DNA of 64,000 bases, from positions 1,240,001-1,304,000 of the forward strand of contig CM069439.1 of the NCBI GenBank assembly GCA_035610365.1. Direction: 5' to 3'. Position 1 is the first letter of the stretch. The number at the start of each line of letters is the position of its first letter. Below the pieces are notes generated by a model, which did not search any database, was not told where the DNA came from, and saw only the letters and a list, made by a program, of their open reading frames with translations. Position numbers and translations under genes: made by a program. The stretch comes from Aquatica leii. Taxonomy: Eukaryota; Arthropoda; Insecta; Coleoptera; Lampyridae. Below, piece after piece: positions 34,688-46,395 of the stretch.

Positions 34688-35046
34688 CTCAAACTCTTTT
34701 GTTACATTACGTAACATTAAATAAAATATTCCTCCATAAAGAAAAAAACTTGAAGAAATATGACTTTTGAGCTTGTTCTGGTCTTTTTTATATTCCCATA
34801 AGTACTTTACACCCAGTATAATATTTTTTTTGAGTAGCATCCAAAACACGTCAACATAACCTAAATGCTGATTGTTGTTTTTCTTTTAATAAATGCATGT
34901 CAGTTCCCCAAGACAAATGTGCTTCAAAGTTTTTTTTAACGTGGTTACAGTCGTAACTCCAGAGTTTTTCAAACACGTGTACCAGAGAAACGATGGCAGT
35001 GGACATTTCCTTTACAAAAAAGGAGGTTTTACTTACTGTCCTTTTA
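34688..35046 (-). pseudogene. unrecognised spliced-looking coding fragment, frameshifted
   Basis: On the minus strand an acceptor CTCGCTTTACCTAG (ending at 35047) is followed by an open frame KRTVSKTSFFVKEMSTAIVS continuing through VHVFEKLWSY, FEAHLSWGTDMHLLKEKQQ; one extra base near 34879 shifts the frame, after which QHLGYVDVFWMLLKKNIIL, then LWEYKKDQNKLKSHISSSFF and LRNVTKEFE run up to a consensus donor GAG|GTAAGT at 34687-34682. Total 359 bases, about 119 codons, with balanced amino-acid use (Trp, His, Asp, Cys present) unlike chance AT-rich frames. No family was recognised. It may be an exon of a host gene, a duplicated host fragment, or a piece of an unknown element. The frameshift argues for a relic. 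Confidence 0.5.
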
Positions 35047-35222
35047 CTAGGTAAAGCGAGAAGTTTAATTAATTTAACAAAATAAAAATTTATTGAGACC
35101 ATAATATGAAAATAATATTGGTTTATGGATAAACATTATTGAAAGCAAAAGATTTTTCGTGCAATGTAAAATGTTAAACGAAAAGTGGGCATTTACAATG
35201 CTTGCACCTATTATTAACTCTA

Positions 35223-35266
35223 TTTGATTTACAATAACCCAGCAACTACAATTAATTGAATACTTG
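35223..35266 (+). repeat. 44-bp inverted repeat, left copy
   Basis: Matches the reverse complement of 36641-36684 at 41 of 44 positions (core ACAATAACCCAGCAACTACA). The right copy is the end of the coding region of the PLE relic, so the left copy is an inverted piece of the same PLE end. Confidence 0.85.
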
Positions 35267-35319
35267 AAAAGTGATGCTCAATGAAGGCCTATATTTGTTA
35301 ATATCTTAAAATCTTTTCC

Positions 35320-36690
35320 AAAATGGTTGAGGACATGCGTAGGGTCTTGCTGAAATGTAAAAACATTATAGCGAAACAACTCCGTTTCCAGCTAACGGTA
35401 TCTAATCCAGTCCTACCAAAAATGTACAGTTTACCTAAAATATACATAAGCCAGGAATAACATTGCGCCCAATTGTCTCAGGTATCAACGCTCCTACATA
35501 TCTGATATCAAAATGGTTATCAAATAAATTCAACAGTTGGAAGTATCAACAACCACATCTCAGCATCAAGAATTCTTACAAATATAATAAAAAAATTAAA
35601 AACGACAATTCAGAAGTAGAAAATTTTGTAAAATTAGCGAAATTATGTAGGGTTCAATCATACTTTCAACGATAGGCAACAGTTTTTCTATATTTTTCTA
35701 TTATTATATATTATTTGTTTATTAGTAGATTTGTAGTGTTTTCAGCCCCCAAGTATTTGTTAAGGTTTTAAATTCAAATTTTGAAATTATTAAGTTTACT
35801 CATAAAATAAAAAAACTGGAAAGTTGCCATTTTTGGACACTTTATATATAGTGACTAGAAAGAGCAATAAATTAGATATTGACATTTACCGCAAAGATAT
35901 CAACACAATGCAATTTACAGAAAATCATTTAAACTATAGTTTGCCAAATAAACTTACTGCTTTTCAATTTTTATTCAACGATTACTGAAATTCCTATTGT
36001 AAAAAAATAATTTTAACAAATAATTAAAATATGTTAAACATATTGCAACATGCAATGGATTTTCGGAATCAATAGTCAACAATATTTATTTTATAGATGA
36101 ATTTTTAGATTTTAAGCTAATAGAAATGTAAGATAAATTGTTTCTAAGTTTGAGCATGTTCTATTTAATAGCAGTGACAGATTGCATTGCATTATATTAG
36201 AAAATTATTTTTTTTTTTTATTATTATTAAAAGATATCGTTAGAAAGCAAAAACATAAATTAAATATTAAAAATGTGATTACGTTACAAAATATTAACAC
36301 CAAAAAAAATAAATATGTAAAACTTCCGTATTATCCCACATATACTAGAGGAAATTTTTTTAAAATTTGATTACAAAATAGTAACAATCACAAACAATAA
36401 CATAAAAAACCTTTTAGGTAACCGAAAAGATCCAATAGATATGTTCGATATATCAAGAATATATAAAATTAGTTGTAAAGACTGTAACCAAATATATATA
36501 GGGCAAACCAAAAGACCCTTGAAAACCCGTTGTAAAGAACATTTAGTTTATGTCAAATATAAAAAATGAATAAATTTAGTGTTGCCCTACATATGTTCAA
36601 AAATAATCATAAAATAGAAGACATCAAATTAATTAAGCGACAAGTATTCAATTTATTGTAGTTGCTGGGTTATTGTGAATTAAATATATT
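35320..36690 (+). pseudogene. Penelope-like element relic (reverse transcriptase + GIY-YIG endonuclease)
   Basis: Degenerate PLE. Reverse transcriptase part: VSNPVLPKMYSLPKIY (about 35398-35445) and LRPIVSGINAPTYLISKWL (about 35463-35520), the LPKIHK...RPIVS.I.SPTY block of PLEs. The polymerase core with YADD/YVDD is not readable. The thumb region reads KLPFLDTLYIVTRKSNKLDI, then YRKD and PNKLTAFQFLFN (about 35822-35970). Then KYVKLPYYPTYTRGNFFKI (about 36314-36370), and the GIY-YIG nuclease ISRIYKISCKDCNQIYIGQT followed by KRPLKTRCKEHL (about 36450-36550), with both Tyr positions and the Arg and His-type residues conserved. It ends HKIEDIKLIKRQVFNLL near 36658. Stops and frameshifts throughout. 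Penelope-like elements copy themselves by target-primed reverse transcription with this nuclease. Confidence 0.93.
36641..36684 (-). repeat. 44-bp inverted repeat, right copy
   Basis: Partner of 35223-35266. It overlaps the last codons of the PLE relic and stops about 35 bases before the piggyBac relic. Confidence 0.85.
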
Positions 36691-36718
36691 TAACGTTACA
36701 GTGTTTAATGTTTTAGTA

Positions 36719-37640
36719 TTAACTCTTAGCAACTTTTTTAAACCATTTCAGATTTCTTCTCAGTGATGTAGTGTATGATATCTGGTCCGACAAATCGTTA
36801 AAAGCTTTAGCAGCATTATATTTAATTACAGCTTTTTGTTTTTTTCTATGCCCATCTCTTCCTAGTATTTCTACCATTTTGGCAATGTGTTTGGTAATTA
36901 ATATCAACGCATCTCTTTTGTTTTTCCAATTTATAATAACAATTCTATTTTTCCTTTTGCAGTTATTTCCTTTTTATTAAGCTTTTTGTTATAACTACCT
37001 GTGGTATATTTTTTCCATTTTTTTAACGTTCCTACTAAATAAGTTTTTCAATCTTGTAATAAACGTGTTAATTCTCTGCTGGTAAACCTATTATCCGTAT
37101 AAAGGATTCCGATTTTCTCTAAGCATTTGTTCATTAATTCTAAAACTATCTTTGTAGCAACGGACTTCCTGTCTATTTTGTAAGGTCCACAGTAAACTTT
37201 AGAATGGTCGGTGTACTTTTTAAATACACATAGCTTAAAAAGTTTACCATTGTTATGTCAATGGAATATTTGATCTGGTAGTTTTTCGTTTAGTAAGTTT
37301 AGAATACATTGAATTTTATGCAATCTGTTACCTGGTGGGTATAACACATTATTTAAAAAATGCAATAAACGTAATGAAATTTCAAATCGATTACGTGACA
37401 TAAACTTTGATGCATTTGACCAATACAAAAACTTAAAAAACGGTACATTTCTTCAGAGTTAGTAGAATACCATTTATTAGACGTGAACTTTGTCCAAGAG
37501 TTTGCCATATACCTATACCACTAATTATCGTTTATTCTAGATAAGCATTAGTTTGTTCTACGATAGTATTTATTATTTATTCATCAACAAATAGATTATC
37601 ATAGGCTCTTTCGTTGTTATTTTTCAGGGTAATTAAATTT
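36719..37640 (-). pseudogene. piggyBac-type transposase relic lacking the first catalytic Asp
   Basis: Minus-strand DDD transposase of a lineage different from 29428. Reads AYDNLFVDE, IINTIVEQTNAYLE (about 37600-37545), SNASKFMSRNRFEISLRLLH (about 37415-37360) then LHKIQCILNLLNEKL, then GKLFKLCVFKKYTD and KVYCGPYKIDRKSVATKIVL (about 37240-37150), GILYTDNRFTSRELTRLLQD (second Asp at 37093-37095), YLVGTLKKWKK, and the C-terminal KAVIKYNAAKAFNDLSDQIS with LRRNLKWFKK (about 36840-36730; the third Asp, usually in GVDLSDQ, survives as FNDLSDQ at 36794-36796). The block with the first Asp (VDESM..F.GR) has been deleted between LNEKL and GKLFKLC. Stops and frameshifts are present. It lies between two PLE relics of opposite orientation. 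Confidence 0.9.
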
Positions 37641-37700
37641 TGTGTTTTCTACAATATAGTTTTTTTAGCAATTAAGTAATTAACGGACTTCTACTTTCCG

Positions 37701-38215
37701 TTACCGCTTGACTAACTTTGTTATTACTCGGAGTAATAGTTTATACCTCTTCAGGAAGGTTGATCCTTTTCTTAGAAGGTGCAGTATTGGTAACCAGGAT
37801 TTACTGAGTTTTAAACCGTCTTTCCGGTTCATATTATACGGATGTTTTTCCGTTTCCACAGTTTCGCGGATTAGTCCGAAAAAGTAGAAAGAAGTTCTTC
37901 GTTGTTCTTGGTTCCACGCATGTTCTGCCACTGTCGATTTTGTAACTTTTGTGGTGTTTGCAGTCAGTGATATGTTCTTTAAGTGTAACTGTCTCATCTG
38001 TTGTATATAACTTGATCCACAGGAATAAGGGATTTTGTAAATTTCGGTATGTTTTAAAGCCTCTTTATTATTATAATATTTAGATTATAGAAAAATTACA
38101 CAATCAACGTTTATGGTGTCCGATTCGTTCTTACATGTTTGATCTAAAAAAAATTTATCGCACTGCTTAAAGTAATCTTTTGGTAGATAATTATATAAAT
38201 TATTCTCTATATCCT
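37701..38215 (-). pseudogene. Penelope-like element relic, GIY-YIG end
   Basis: Minus-strand 3' portion of a PLE distinct from 35320-36690: LKHTEIYKIPYSCGSSYIQQ (about 38057-38003), the GIY-YIG start with a CG dipeptide in place of CK; KSTVAEHAWNQ (about 37938-37906), the conserved AVAEH block; IRETVETEKHPYNMNRKDGL followed by KLSKSWLPIL (about 37870-37785), the C-terminal E..I..HP.N.NRD.GL.LS..W signature. A 98-codon open frame (37701-37997) is intact over this part. Upstream NNLYNYLPKDYFKQC (about 38215-38160) is probably the linker; the reverse transcriptase is missing. After the coding end lies the tail motif CCTGAAGAGG plus an 8-base hairpin (37722-37738). Confidence 0.88.
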
Positions 38216-41200
38216 ATGTTATAAAAGTTTTACAATTAACTTTAATACTATGAACTTTCAGCGTCTCTAGTTGCGACAAAACTTATCGAACATCTGGCAA
38301 TCTTGCCCGTGGACACTGGACACAATTCCAAAATGCCCACCGGTGGTCATGCTGAAATCGAGGTGCTTAAATTTTTTGGATCAATGCGGGAAATTCAAAG
38401 ATAACAAGGAATTATCCATGATACATTCGGTCTTAGCTATTGAAAATATGTAGAAAATGTGTAATAAAAAAGTTAGGGAAAACCAAGTTTAAAAACGAAA
38501 ATAAGATATTTGAAGTTTTTTGCCCTTAAAATTGTTATATCGGGATTTTGGCGTAGCCGTAATTAGGACTGGTATCATAACTTTTTGCATCCAAAAAAAT
38601 TATAATTTTAAAATTAAATACAAACCCGTACATGGCTACTTCTAATCGTCCTTTAACAGTGCTATAATCCATAAAAAACACATTAAAAAAAATTAATAGG
38701 TTGTGTAGTTGGTAAATTTAAATGTAACAAATCTCTTAATTAAAACAATATTACTTTATAAAAAATACCTTCCGTAATTTTAACATGCATAGAAATTGAA
38801 AACTTTTAGTCAGGTCTTTAACTATTAAAGTCTGTGTTGTAGATAGTTTACCTCAAGGTTTAATTTTAAGTACTTTAATAATAAACTTTTTCTTGTGCAG
38901 TTACAGTTATCAATTTTTAATAGTATTACAGTAATAATAAAACTGATAATATTATTAAAAAAATAATAAAAATAAAAATTTAATGCTGCCATTTACCCAT
39001 TATGAAGAAACAAACTTTGTACCGTTATGTTTTCTTAACTGTTTAATGTTAGCACTGTTTTCGGTTGTTATGTAGTTTCTAATATTATAATCTTGTGTGT
39101 GTAAAAATTGTACTCTGGATGAAAATTTGTATGAAAACCTAGTTACTTCAAATTACGTTGTTATTACATTATGTATTAGTCTTTTTGTCGTTACAGCAAC
39201 TTTATTCCATATATTTTTAATATTTTTTGTTCGTTATTCGTAATGATTTTTGATTTAGTTTTAAAATTTATTTAAACAATAAAATATAAGCATTTTTATA
39301 GTTGTTCTACTTTATATGTAAACAATTCATATTTGTTTTTTATTTAGAAACATTTTTAGTTGTATTGTATTGTCGTATTGGTTCAGTAAAAAATGATATT
39401 TATGAATTCTACATTTTAAACGTAAATTACTGGCAAATCTATTTTACTTTGATGTTGAGTATTTTCTTAACGTTAAAATAATATTGGAAGTTGGTCGTTT
39501 TTAAAATTACAGGAAATTAACATTATTTGCAAATATAATACTAAGCAACAGATTTAAATGATTTAAAATAGTTTTTGAAACTTTTAATCAATAATATGGA
39601 GACTACTACAATATGAATTTGTTTCTACTACTAGACTTTCATTATTACGTATAATAGTAATATTTTATTATTAAACAAAAATAACGTTTAAATTATAACT
39701 TTAAAATGCATATTTTAAACGAGAGTCGTTTCTCACAACATGAATTTTACTGGTAGGTTAAACATAAATAATTTTGAAATAGAAGTAGAAAAATATGTAA
39801 TTTAAAATGTATTTTTAATCGTATGCTTTGATAGTAAAATTGACAACATTTTAATTATTGTTAATGTTCCGTATTTTAAATTATACGAGTATAATACATG
39901 GCAGTTTTCTTTATAAAAGTACTTGAGATTAAAATACACGGACTTAGGTGTTTGTCAAACCCGCAGTTTACAAAGAGCTTGAGTAACCTTCAAGTAAGTT
40001 AAACATGGTGGACAAATTTACAAACCTTTGATGTAATTCTATGGTAGAAATTTCATCAGATTTTTAAGTCATTTTTTTGCCGTGCGCATGTAAATTTTAT
40101 ATTGAATGCTACAACAATTTAAAAGTGTGTACAAACACTATTGCATTTAAAAATGTTGTGAAATATATATGCAGTGCAGATACAGAATTGTTCAAATAAA
40201 ACGCAAGGCTCTTGCGAAACGTCCCGTAAACACAGAAATACGGCGTACAGTTATAAATGTGTGTTCATAAAGCGAAATGCTGAAATATTATAGTTGAAAA
40301 GTTATAACACTCTCTTTCGCAGCTCTTAAATTTTTTTGTTTTTTTTAAAACGTTATACGCTTTTTATATTCTTAACTTTTTATCTTAGTTGGTAAATATT
40401 TACCTGCTTCTTGCTACCATATCAAAAAATGTATTTTCCTATTACTAGACGCGTTCTACCATAATAATTGAAAGATTCTGTTCAAAGAATTCAATTTATT
40501 TGTTAACCGTATGATGCACCTTCGAGTGAGATTTTACAGAAATTGCAGTCTCATTTCACAGATGTGCTTCCGTACAAAAACTGCAATCAAATTAACGTTA
40601 CTTATATTTTTTACGGCACCTAATCAGATTATGTAGTATATATTAAAAAGTTTTAAAAAATAAAATTTTAGAAACATAAATTTAATGCTTAATTGTGCTT
40701 AATTTTTTTATTTATATACTAATTTAATGTAAATAACTAAATGTTGCAATAGTTAACATTTTATAAGTAGTTTAATATTAAAATTTAATTTTAATTTAAC
40801 TTAAGATTTAAAAAAATCTTAAAAAACAATTATTAAAAAAATAAACAAATAAAAATTTTACATCTAACACTAAACATTTTTTTAGTCTGTTGAGCATAAA
40901 CCATTTCTATTTTACTTTTGTACAATGCCGGTTGTAAAAAGTACATAGTTCGAGCTTTTCTATTTACACCTATGTTGTCTCTTTAAAGCTTTGTCAAAAG
41001 TTCTAAAAAAGCTGTTAAAAATACATTTTTAAATCATAACATAAAAATTTTATAATCAGAATTGTATACTAAATTAGACAAAATTCTGCACAAAATAAAT
41101 TATAAAATAATATACATTGATAATCACACATGTTATCATCATCTTAATTATAAAAAATTGATTTAGTATTTCAAAATAAAATATTCACATTGTATAATAG

Positions 41201-42220
41201 TACAAAACGAGAACATACAACTTTTATTAAAAAAAATAACGTTAAAAAGAATAAATTCTTAAGTGAACATAAAAAATGTATAACGACTTTTTTATTGTTA
41301 TATTAATTTAAATTCTAGTATCTTTGGTTCATGTACAATAAATTTTGTAATAAAAGCAATAAAGTTATTGCACATTAATCTGACCACAGACATAAAACCA
41401 AGAATTTAATAATATTTTTAATTATGGTAGAAACGTTTACTAAACAAGTAACAAAAATTGGAAATTATTTACGTAAGTTAATTTAGTTAAAAAAACGTAT
41501 AAAAAATTATTTAAATTTTTTTATATATTGTTTTTTTAGTTTTTTGACCTAAATAATTTAAAACAAAACATAAAATTTTAAACTAAGTACTTTTGAGTTT
41601 TAAACAAATTAAGAAAACTTCTATAGAAAGCGCTCAAATAAGTATAAGTTGATTTTCAGTTTAAATTAAAAGAATTTTTTATTTAAAACTTATTCTGTTG
41701 TTTTGTTAATAAAACTTTGAGAAATTAATTGTTGGTACATACTTCTCGTATTTGTTTAAATACTACAAAACTGTATTTGTTTATTTAATAAAATAATTAT
41801 CAACATATAATTTTTTTTAAAACTATATATTAGTTCTTTAATAATTTAGAATATATATGTACAATTAAAATATTTTATGGAATTGTTTTTATTACTGTGT
41901 TTAAAGTTATATTTACTTTATATATTACTAAATCTGATAAAGTACTGTAGTGTAATTAATTTATAATTAAACGTTATACAATTGAAATTAAATCAGTAAC
42001 TAAAAAGTTTGATTTGTAATTTGTGATTCGTCTTCAACAATCTGCTAGAAGTAGCAGAATACATGCATGAAACAAATCAAATTTTGTTTGAAAACATTAA
42101 GGCTTTGACTAATGTTTCTCATTGTTATCAATAAGTAATTAGAAAATGTATTGAAATATTGAGGAGTATTTTTTAATATTAATCAAGATTTTATTTGGAA
42201 ACCAATTTTATCAGATAGAA
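38216..42220. other. AT-rich stretch, no gene recognised
   Basis: About 4 kb of strongly AT-rich sequence. 38260-38420 is GC-richer (frame 38271-38453, no known domain). 40202-40216 is a perfect hairpin CGCAAG-GCT-CTTGCG followed by AAACGTCCCG, reminiscent of PLE tails but without the upstream CTGATGA. 40440-40600 is slightly GC-richer. The stretch 40620-42000 is almost pure A/T. Confidence 0.45.
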
Positions 42221-42225
42221 GCCGC

Positions 42226-42350
42226 TATATAAAATCAAACTCTCAAACAGCAAACAATCGGTTCATACCAAGCTCTGGAGATAAATGATAATCGTTTTAA
42301 ATAAAATAAAAAAATTGATTTTTGCTTTGGCATTTTGGATCCAAGACTTC
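42226..42350 (+). promoter_or_regulatory. core-promoter-like site with a short hydrophobic leader ORF
   Basis: TATATAAAA at 42226-42234 in GCCGCTATATAAAATC, followed about 30 bases on by an initiator-like ATCGGTTC (about 42257-42264; the arthropod initiator is ATCAGTT), then a 20-base leader and an ATG at 42284. The frame MIIVLNKIKKLIFALAFWIQ ends DF-stop at 42352; it is short, with a basic then hydrophobic run like a signal peptide. The spacing of TATA, initiator and ATG is that of insect genes for small secreted or cuticle proteins. No following exon was recognised, so this may be a decayed or chance promoter. Confidence 0.35.
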
Positions 42351-42494
42351 TAAACAGTACAAAAGTAAAAATTATGTTAGCATATGCATATAAATCTATT
42401 GATTATAAAAATTAAAGAATACTAAATAGAAAATAGATTTTTACCGGTTACTTGACTATTGCAGCTTTTTATTCTGAATATACTCGGTGTTGTT

Positions 42495-42580
42495 AATTTC
42501 ACACAAGCCGACCTTTCGTCACACGTCGCAGTGGGCATCTTCAAAACCTGAAAGAAACTGATTAATTGCACCTTAAAATC
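42495..42580 (-). repeat. dispersed repeat 'GACGTGTGAC', copy 3 (inverted)
   Basis: Minus strand reads TTGAAGATGCCCACTGCGAC, GTGTGACGAAAGGTCGGCTT, GTGTGAAATTAACAAC. It is the copy with the most complete stem-like core. Same family as 3118, 9638 and 60200. Confidence 0.7.
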
Positions 42581-43599
42581 ATACTTTCATCGACTTACCT
42601 CAAATCGATTTTTAATTATTTCAATAGATTCTCTAATTTTTTGCTTATAATAAATACACACATTAACAAGATCTTTAGTGTTTTCAAACAAAACTTAAAG
42701 AATCGTTTTTAAAATGTCGTTGATGTTTTTTAATTTATTATAATAATAATTAAAAGATAACGTCTTTTACAGGATTTAAGTTTTAGTTCATTTTAGGAAA
42801 AGGTCGATTCTTAATATTATCTTTGACAAAGTTTTCCGGTGCGATCCGTAGTATCTTTAATCGAAGTTGAATATGCTATAGACAACAGTTAAGATTTAAA
42901 TTAAATCGTTTTTGATATAATGGTATGACTACGAATACTTTGAGTGCTTGGGGTTCTTTTTTTTATGACTAGCAAAACAATGTTAAGAACGTTGCGAAAA
43001 TTATGGCCACATTAAGGCTTAAAAGAAAAATGTCTTTGAGTGTTTTTTTTCTACTTCTCTCTGGTCGTTGCATAGACGCCGTCGCAATAAAGAAAATAAA
43101 AAAATACGAGAAAAAGATGCGTAAAAAACTATAATAAAAATTTTAAAAAACCACATTGTAAAACAACCTAATTACAAAAAAATAAAACAATCACATGCTA
43201 ATTGTAGAAGTTTTCCTCAGAACTCAGTCCAACCAAAATTGGGTTAACAGCGGACATTAGTTCCGGAATTCTGAAAACGTGGTGCCTCTCAAAAAAGAAC
43301 AGCAATGTGGAAAAGTTTTCAGCTTAAATGGAAACATACGTAGCAAAATAAATCCGACTTTATCGACACGGTACCTGTAGTATAAATTGTGTTTCCCAAA
43401 ATACCAGCAACAATTAAAACACCGAAAACCATTAATGGATGCTAATTTATAAAGCACATTAAACAATCATGTTACTAGAAACATACATGTAAACGACGGC
43501 ACTGAAAAGATTGAAAGTTATTTGAAAATTACCACTAGCTGTTAAAAAGAAGTTGTTTGTACGTAATTGCCCGTGCTCAGTGAAGACGGCCGTAGATCA
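42581..43599. other. no gene recognised
   Basis: Mixed sequence. 43010-43090 and 43200-43580 are GC-richer; the minus frame 43257-43466 has no recognisable motif. Confidence 0.4.
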
Positions 43600-45100
43600 T
43601 TTTAAAACAAATCCGTGAATAATTGAGAAACAAAACGTAAAATCAAAATAAAACAAAAGTAAAAAAAAAAGGTGTACAGTTTAAAAGCGGCTTCTAGACC
43701 GTGCAAACCGAAAATCCCGCTTCTGATCGACACACTCTGTACGAAACTTACCTTTATCAGAGTGTATTACACTAAAATCTGTAATATTAAAACTAACTTG
43801 TACGCGCGATAATAATTACATGGATTCAGATGGAATCACAAAAAAAATTATATTAAAAAAAAAGAAAACTTATATAAATACGTACAAATTATAACAAATT
43901 GGTTATGTATCGTTAAGTTAAATTAAATTTGCAGGGCAGCAAAACATAAAAAATAGGAAATAATAAAAAATATATACATTACAAAATAAACATGCCGTAA
44001 CAATTAAATTAAAAATCTTAATATTACTGTTTTGATTTATTTTGAAGAATTGACGTTAATATTATTATTAACAATATACATAAAACTGTGACAATTCGTC
44101 TTTAAATCAATTCAAACCTGTAATATTTCGTAAGTGTCGTTAATTGAAAGTTCTAATAATGGGCGAATAACACAAGTTACAAACTTTACTTTGTTTAAAT
44201 CCAAAGCCTTTAATCACTCAAGTTAGGGAAACGTAAAATTATAATTGATTTTGAATCTTCATAAATACTTTAAATTTTTCGTAGCTACAAAAGGTGGGCT
44301 TTTGGTTGGTTATAAACCCCTCCAGGAGATGTTGCCCAAAAATTCGAGTGGTTACAGATTTGCGATAGTAATACGACACAAAGTTGGCACACAGTAAATT
44401 CCATGAAACTCGTCAAAACCGTAAAACATACGAATTATGAAAATTTGTTTTCACTCAAAGGTTTATTTAAATAATAAACTTACGGACAGCACTACCCCCA
44501 AATGAAGAATTGAAACCTCCCCGCAACTACATCCACAAAAAAGTAACTTCAAAGTTTTCTAGCTTGAAAAACTTAACGTCTAGAAGCGAAAATCAACTCT
44601 TTTATCATTTCACTACCCTTTCAACGTTACAACGTAAATCTTCGTAAAAGAGAAAGCAACACTATAACAATGACGTGGAAAAAAGATGCAAAAGTTCAAT
44701 CAACACACGCAAAAGCACAGTTCGTTGACTGCCTTTTTTTACGGCAAAAAATGCAACGTTAACAAAAACAAAAATATGCAAAGCAGAAGATTTAGTTACA
44801 ATTATTAGGATTAACTTTGAAACTCAATATTAAATGATTGTAAGAAATAATAAATTATAAGGTGAACTCAAAACGTTTGACAACAAAATCGAACTAAATA
44901 ATTCAATATGTACTTAATAAACTACAATTTACACTTAAGATAAATTTAAAAACGTAAAATAACTTTAACAGTTTAATGCGAAATTACTTAAATTGTCTTT
45001 AAAAAAACTCAAATACCTAGTCTTTCACAAACTATTACGCATAAAATCAAACGACGGGTTCATAGTAAACGCAGTAAAATTAAAAGGTAAAAGTAAAGAA
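43600..45100. repeat. unclassified ~1.5-kb dispersed repeat, copy B
   Basis: Collinear, same-orientation partner of 16040-17660 (landmarks listed there). Its right end abuts the PLE reverse transcriptase fragment at 45111. The same is not true of copy A's right end, so adjacency to a PLE is probably coincidental. No protein read on either strand. Confidence 0.7.
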
Positions 45101-45110
45101 AACAAAATTA

Positions 45111-45450
45111 TAAAGTTACATGTGTAATACTTTTTCTACTCTTGTTTTTTACTGTAGTTGTGTGACAATCCGTTTAAGTATCTATCTTTGTAAGTAGGCT
45201 TTTGATAAACTGAGTGTGCTAACAAAACATCTGTATTTAGGGTAATCCAGTTTAAGCGGCATAAAAAATTGAGCCCGATGCTGCCAAATAACAAAAGTGT
45301 CGTCAAGGTATCTATACCAACATTTAGGTTTCAGATGAAATATAAATATAGCTTTCTTCTCAAAATCTTCCATAAATATATTAACAACAATACGCCACAG
45401 CGGTGAACCCTAAATGGAAAACTGTAACTGAAGCTTTGTTTTGGTTTTTA
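45111..45450 (-). pseudogene. Penelope-like element, reverse transcriptase fragment
   Basis: Minus-strand frame IVVNIFMEDFEKKAI (about 45405-45355) leads to LKPKCWYRYLDDTFVIWQH (45340-45278). The polymerase core YLDD (45284-45310 region) is equivalent to the Y(V/A)DD of PLE reverse transcriptases. After a deletion and frameshift the thumb resumes as VYQKPTYKDRYLNGLSHNYS (about 45205-45145). Both catalytic Asp are present but the rest of the palm is gone. Not continuous with the plus-strand PLE end at 45960-46395, which points the other way. Confidence 0.92.
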
Positions 45451-45959
45451 AAACTCGATAATAAATACTATAATAAACGACAATAAGATCTAATCTTAGA
45501 TTTTCTAACTGTATTGCTTTTAAAAAAGTAGAAGACTTCTTCAAACAAATATTTATTAACACAATTATTTTTTAAAATTAATAACTGAAAAACCGTAAGC
45601 AAAATAGTGTCTATCCTAAACTGAACAAAATATAAAAATAACACGCTACTAAATTAAAAAAAATTATATTACACATTAGAATATGTATTTTGATATCAAA
45701 TATATAACAATTAAACGGATTCTAAAGGTACATAAAATATGTGTTTTTATGTGTTTTGTTTTTTGACTTTTGTATCTTTTCTGTTCACGGTATGGTAGGG
45801 CGGTACACTAATACATTAGATTCAAAATATTTTCTTTAGACTATAACTTTGGTGCGCTTTAATGCACATGGTCAGTCATATAGGTCCTGAAAAATTTAAT
45901 AGTCCTTAATCGTCAATACAAACAGAAATTAAAAGAAAATTACGCTTTTTTGATAAACT
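45451..45959. other. AT-rich spacer between oppositely oriented PLE pieces
   Basis: No open frame or repeat border recognised. Confidence 0.5.
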
Positions 45960-46395
45960 TGTAAATTTCTATTAAATGAAAGAAATTTTAAGAAAGAAAT
46001 TTATACAATAAAAGAAATTGTTGTGTACAATGGATTTTTGAAGGACTTTAATTATCTTGCTTATACAAAAGGTTTATCTAAAATATTAACAATTGTCGGT
46101 TCCAAAAATAGCTTATAAAGTTATTTAGGGAACCAAAAAAATTCAGTGGAAGTTAAGGATAAATTAGGAATACATAAAATAAACTGTAAAAATTGCAATT
46201 AAGTATATATAGAACAAACCAAAAAACCAAAAAAAGCATTTTAGATAAGTCTAGCGTTGCCAATTATATGCTCAAATAAAATTAATAATTGAAACTAGTT
46301 AGATGCACTTTTAAACCTGTATGAACCTCCATGTGCATCGAAGCACACAAAGTTATAGTATAAATATAAATATTATAGAATTTAGTGTATTAGTG
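45960..46395 (+). pseudogene. Penelope-like element, GIY-YIG end
   Basis: Plus-strand linker and nuclease: TIKEIVVYNGFLKDFNYL (about 46002-46055), LGNQKNSVEVKDKLGIHKIN (about 46122-46182), CKNCN-stop-VYIEQTKKPKK (about 46185-46235). The core is Y.IN(C)K.C..VYI.QTKRP as in GIY-YIG nucleases, with Glu replacing the Gly of YIGQT. The C-terminal coding part is very decayed. The hammerhead-like motif follows immediately. Confidence 0.85.

Noticed and set aside
40202-40222. Hairpin CGCAAGGCTCTTGCG followed by AAACG, as in a hammerhead stem II plus GAAAC
   Set aside because: The upstream CTGATGA core is missing and no stem I can be drawn; not called a ribozyme.
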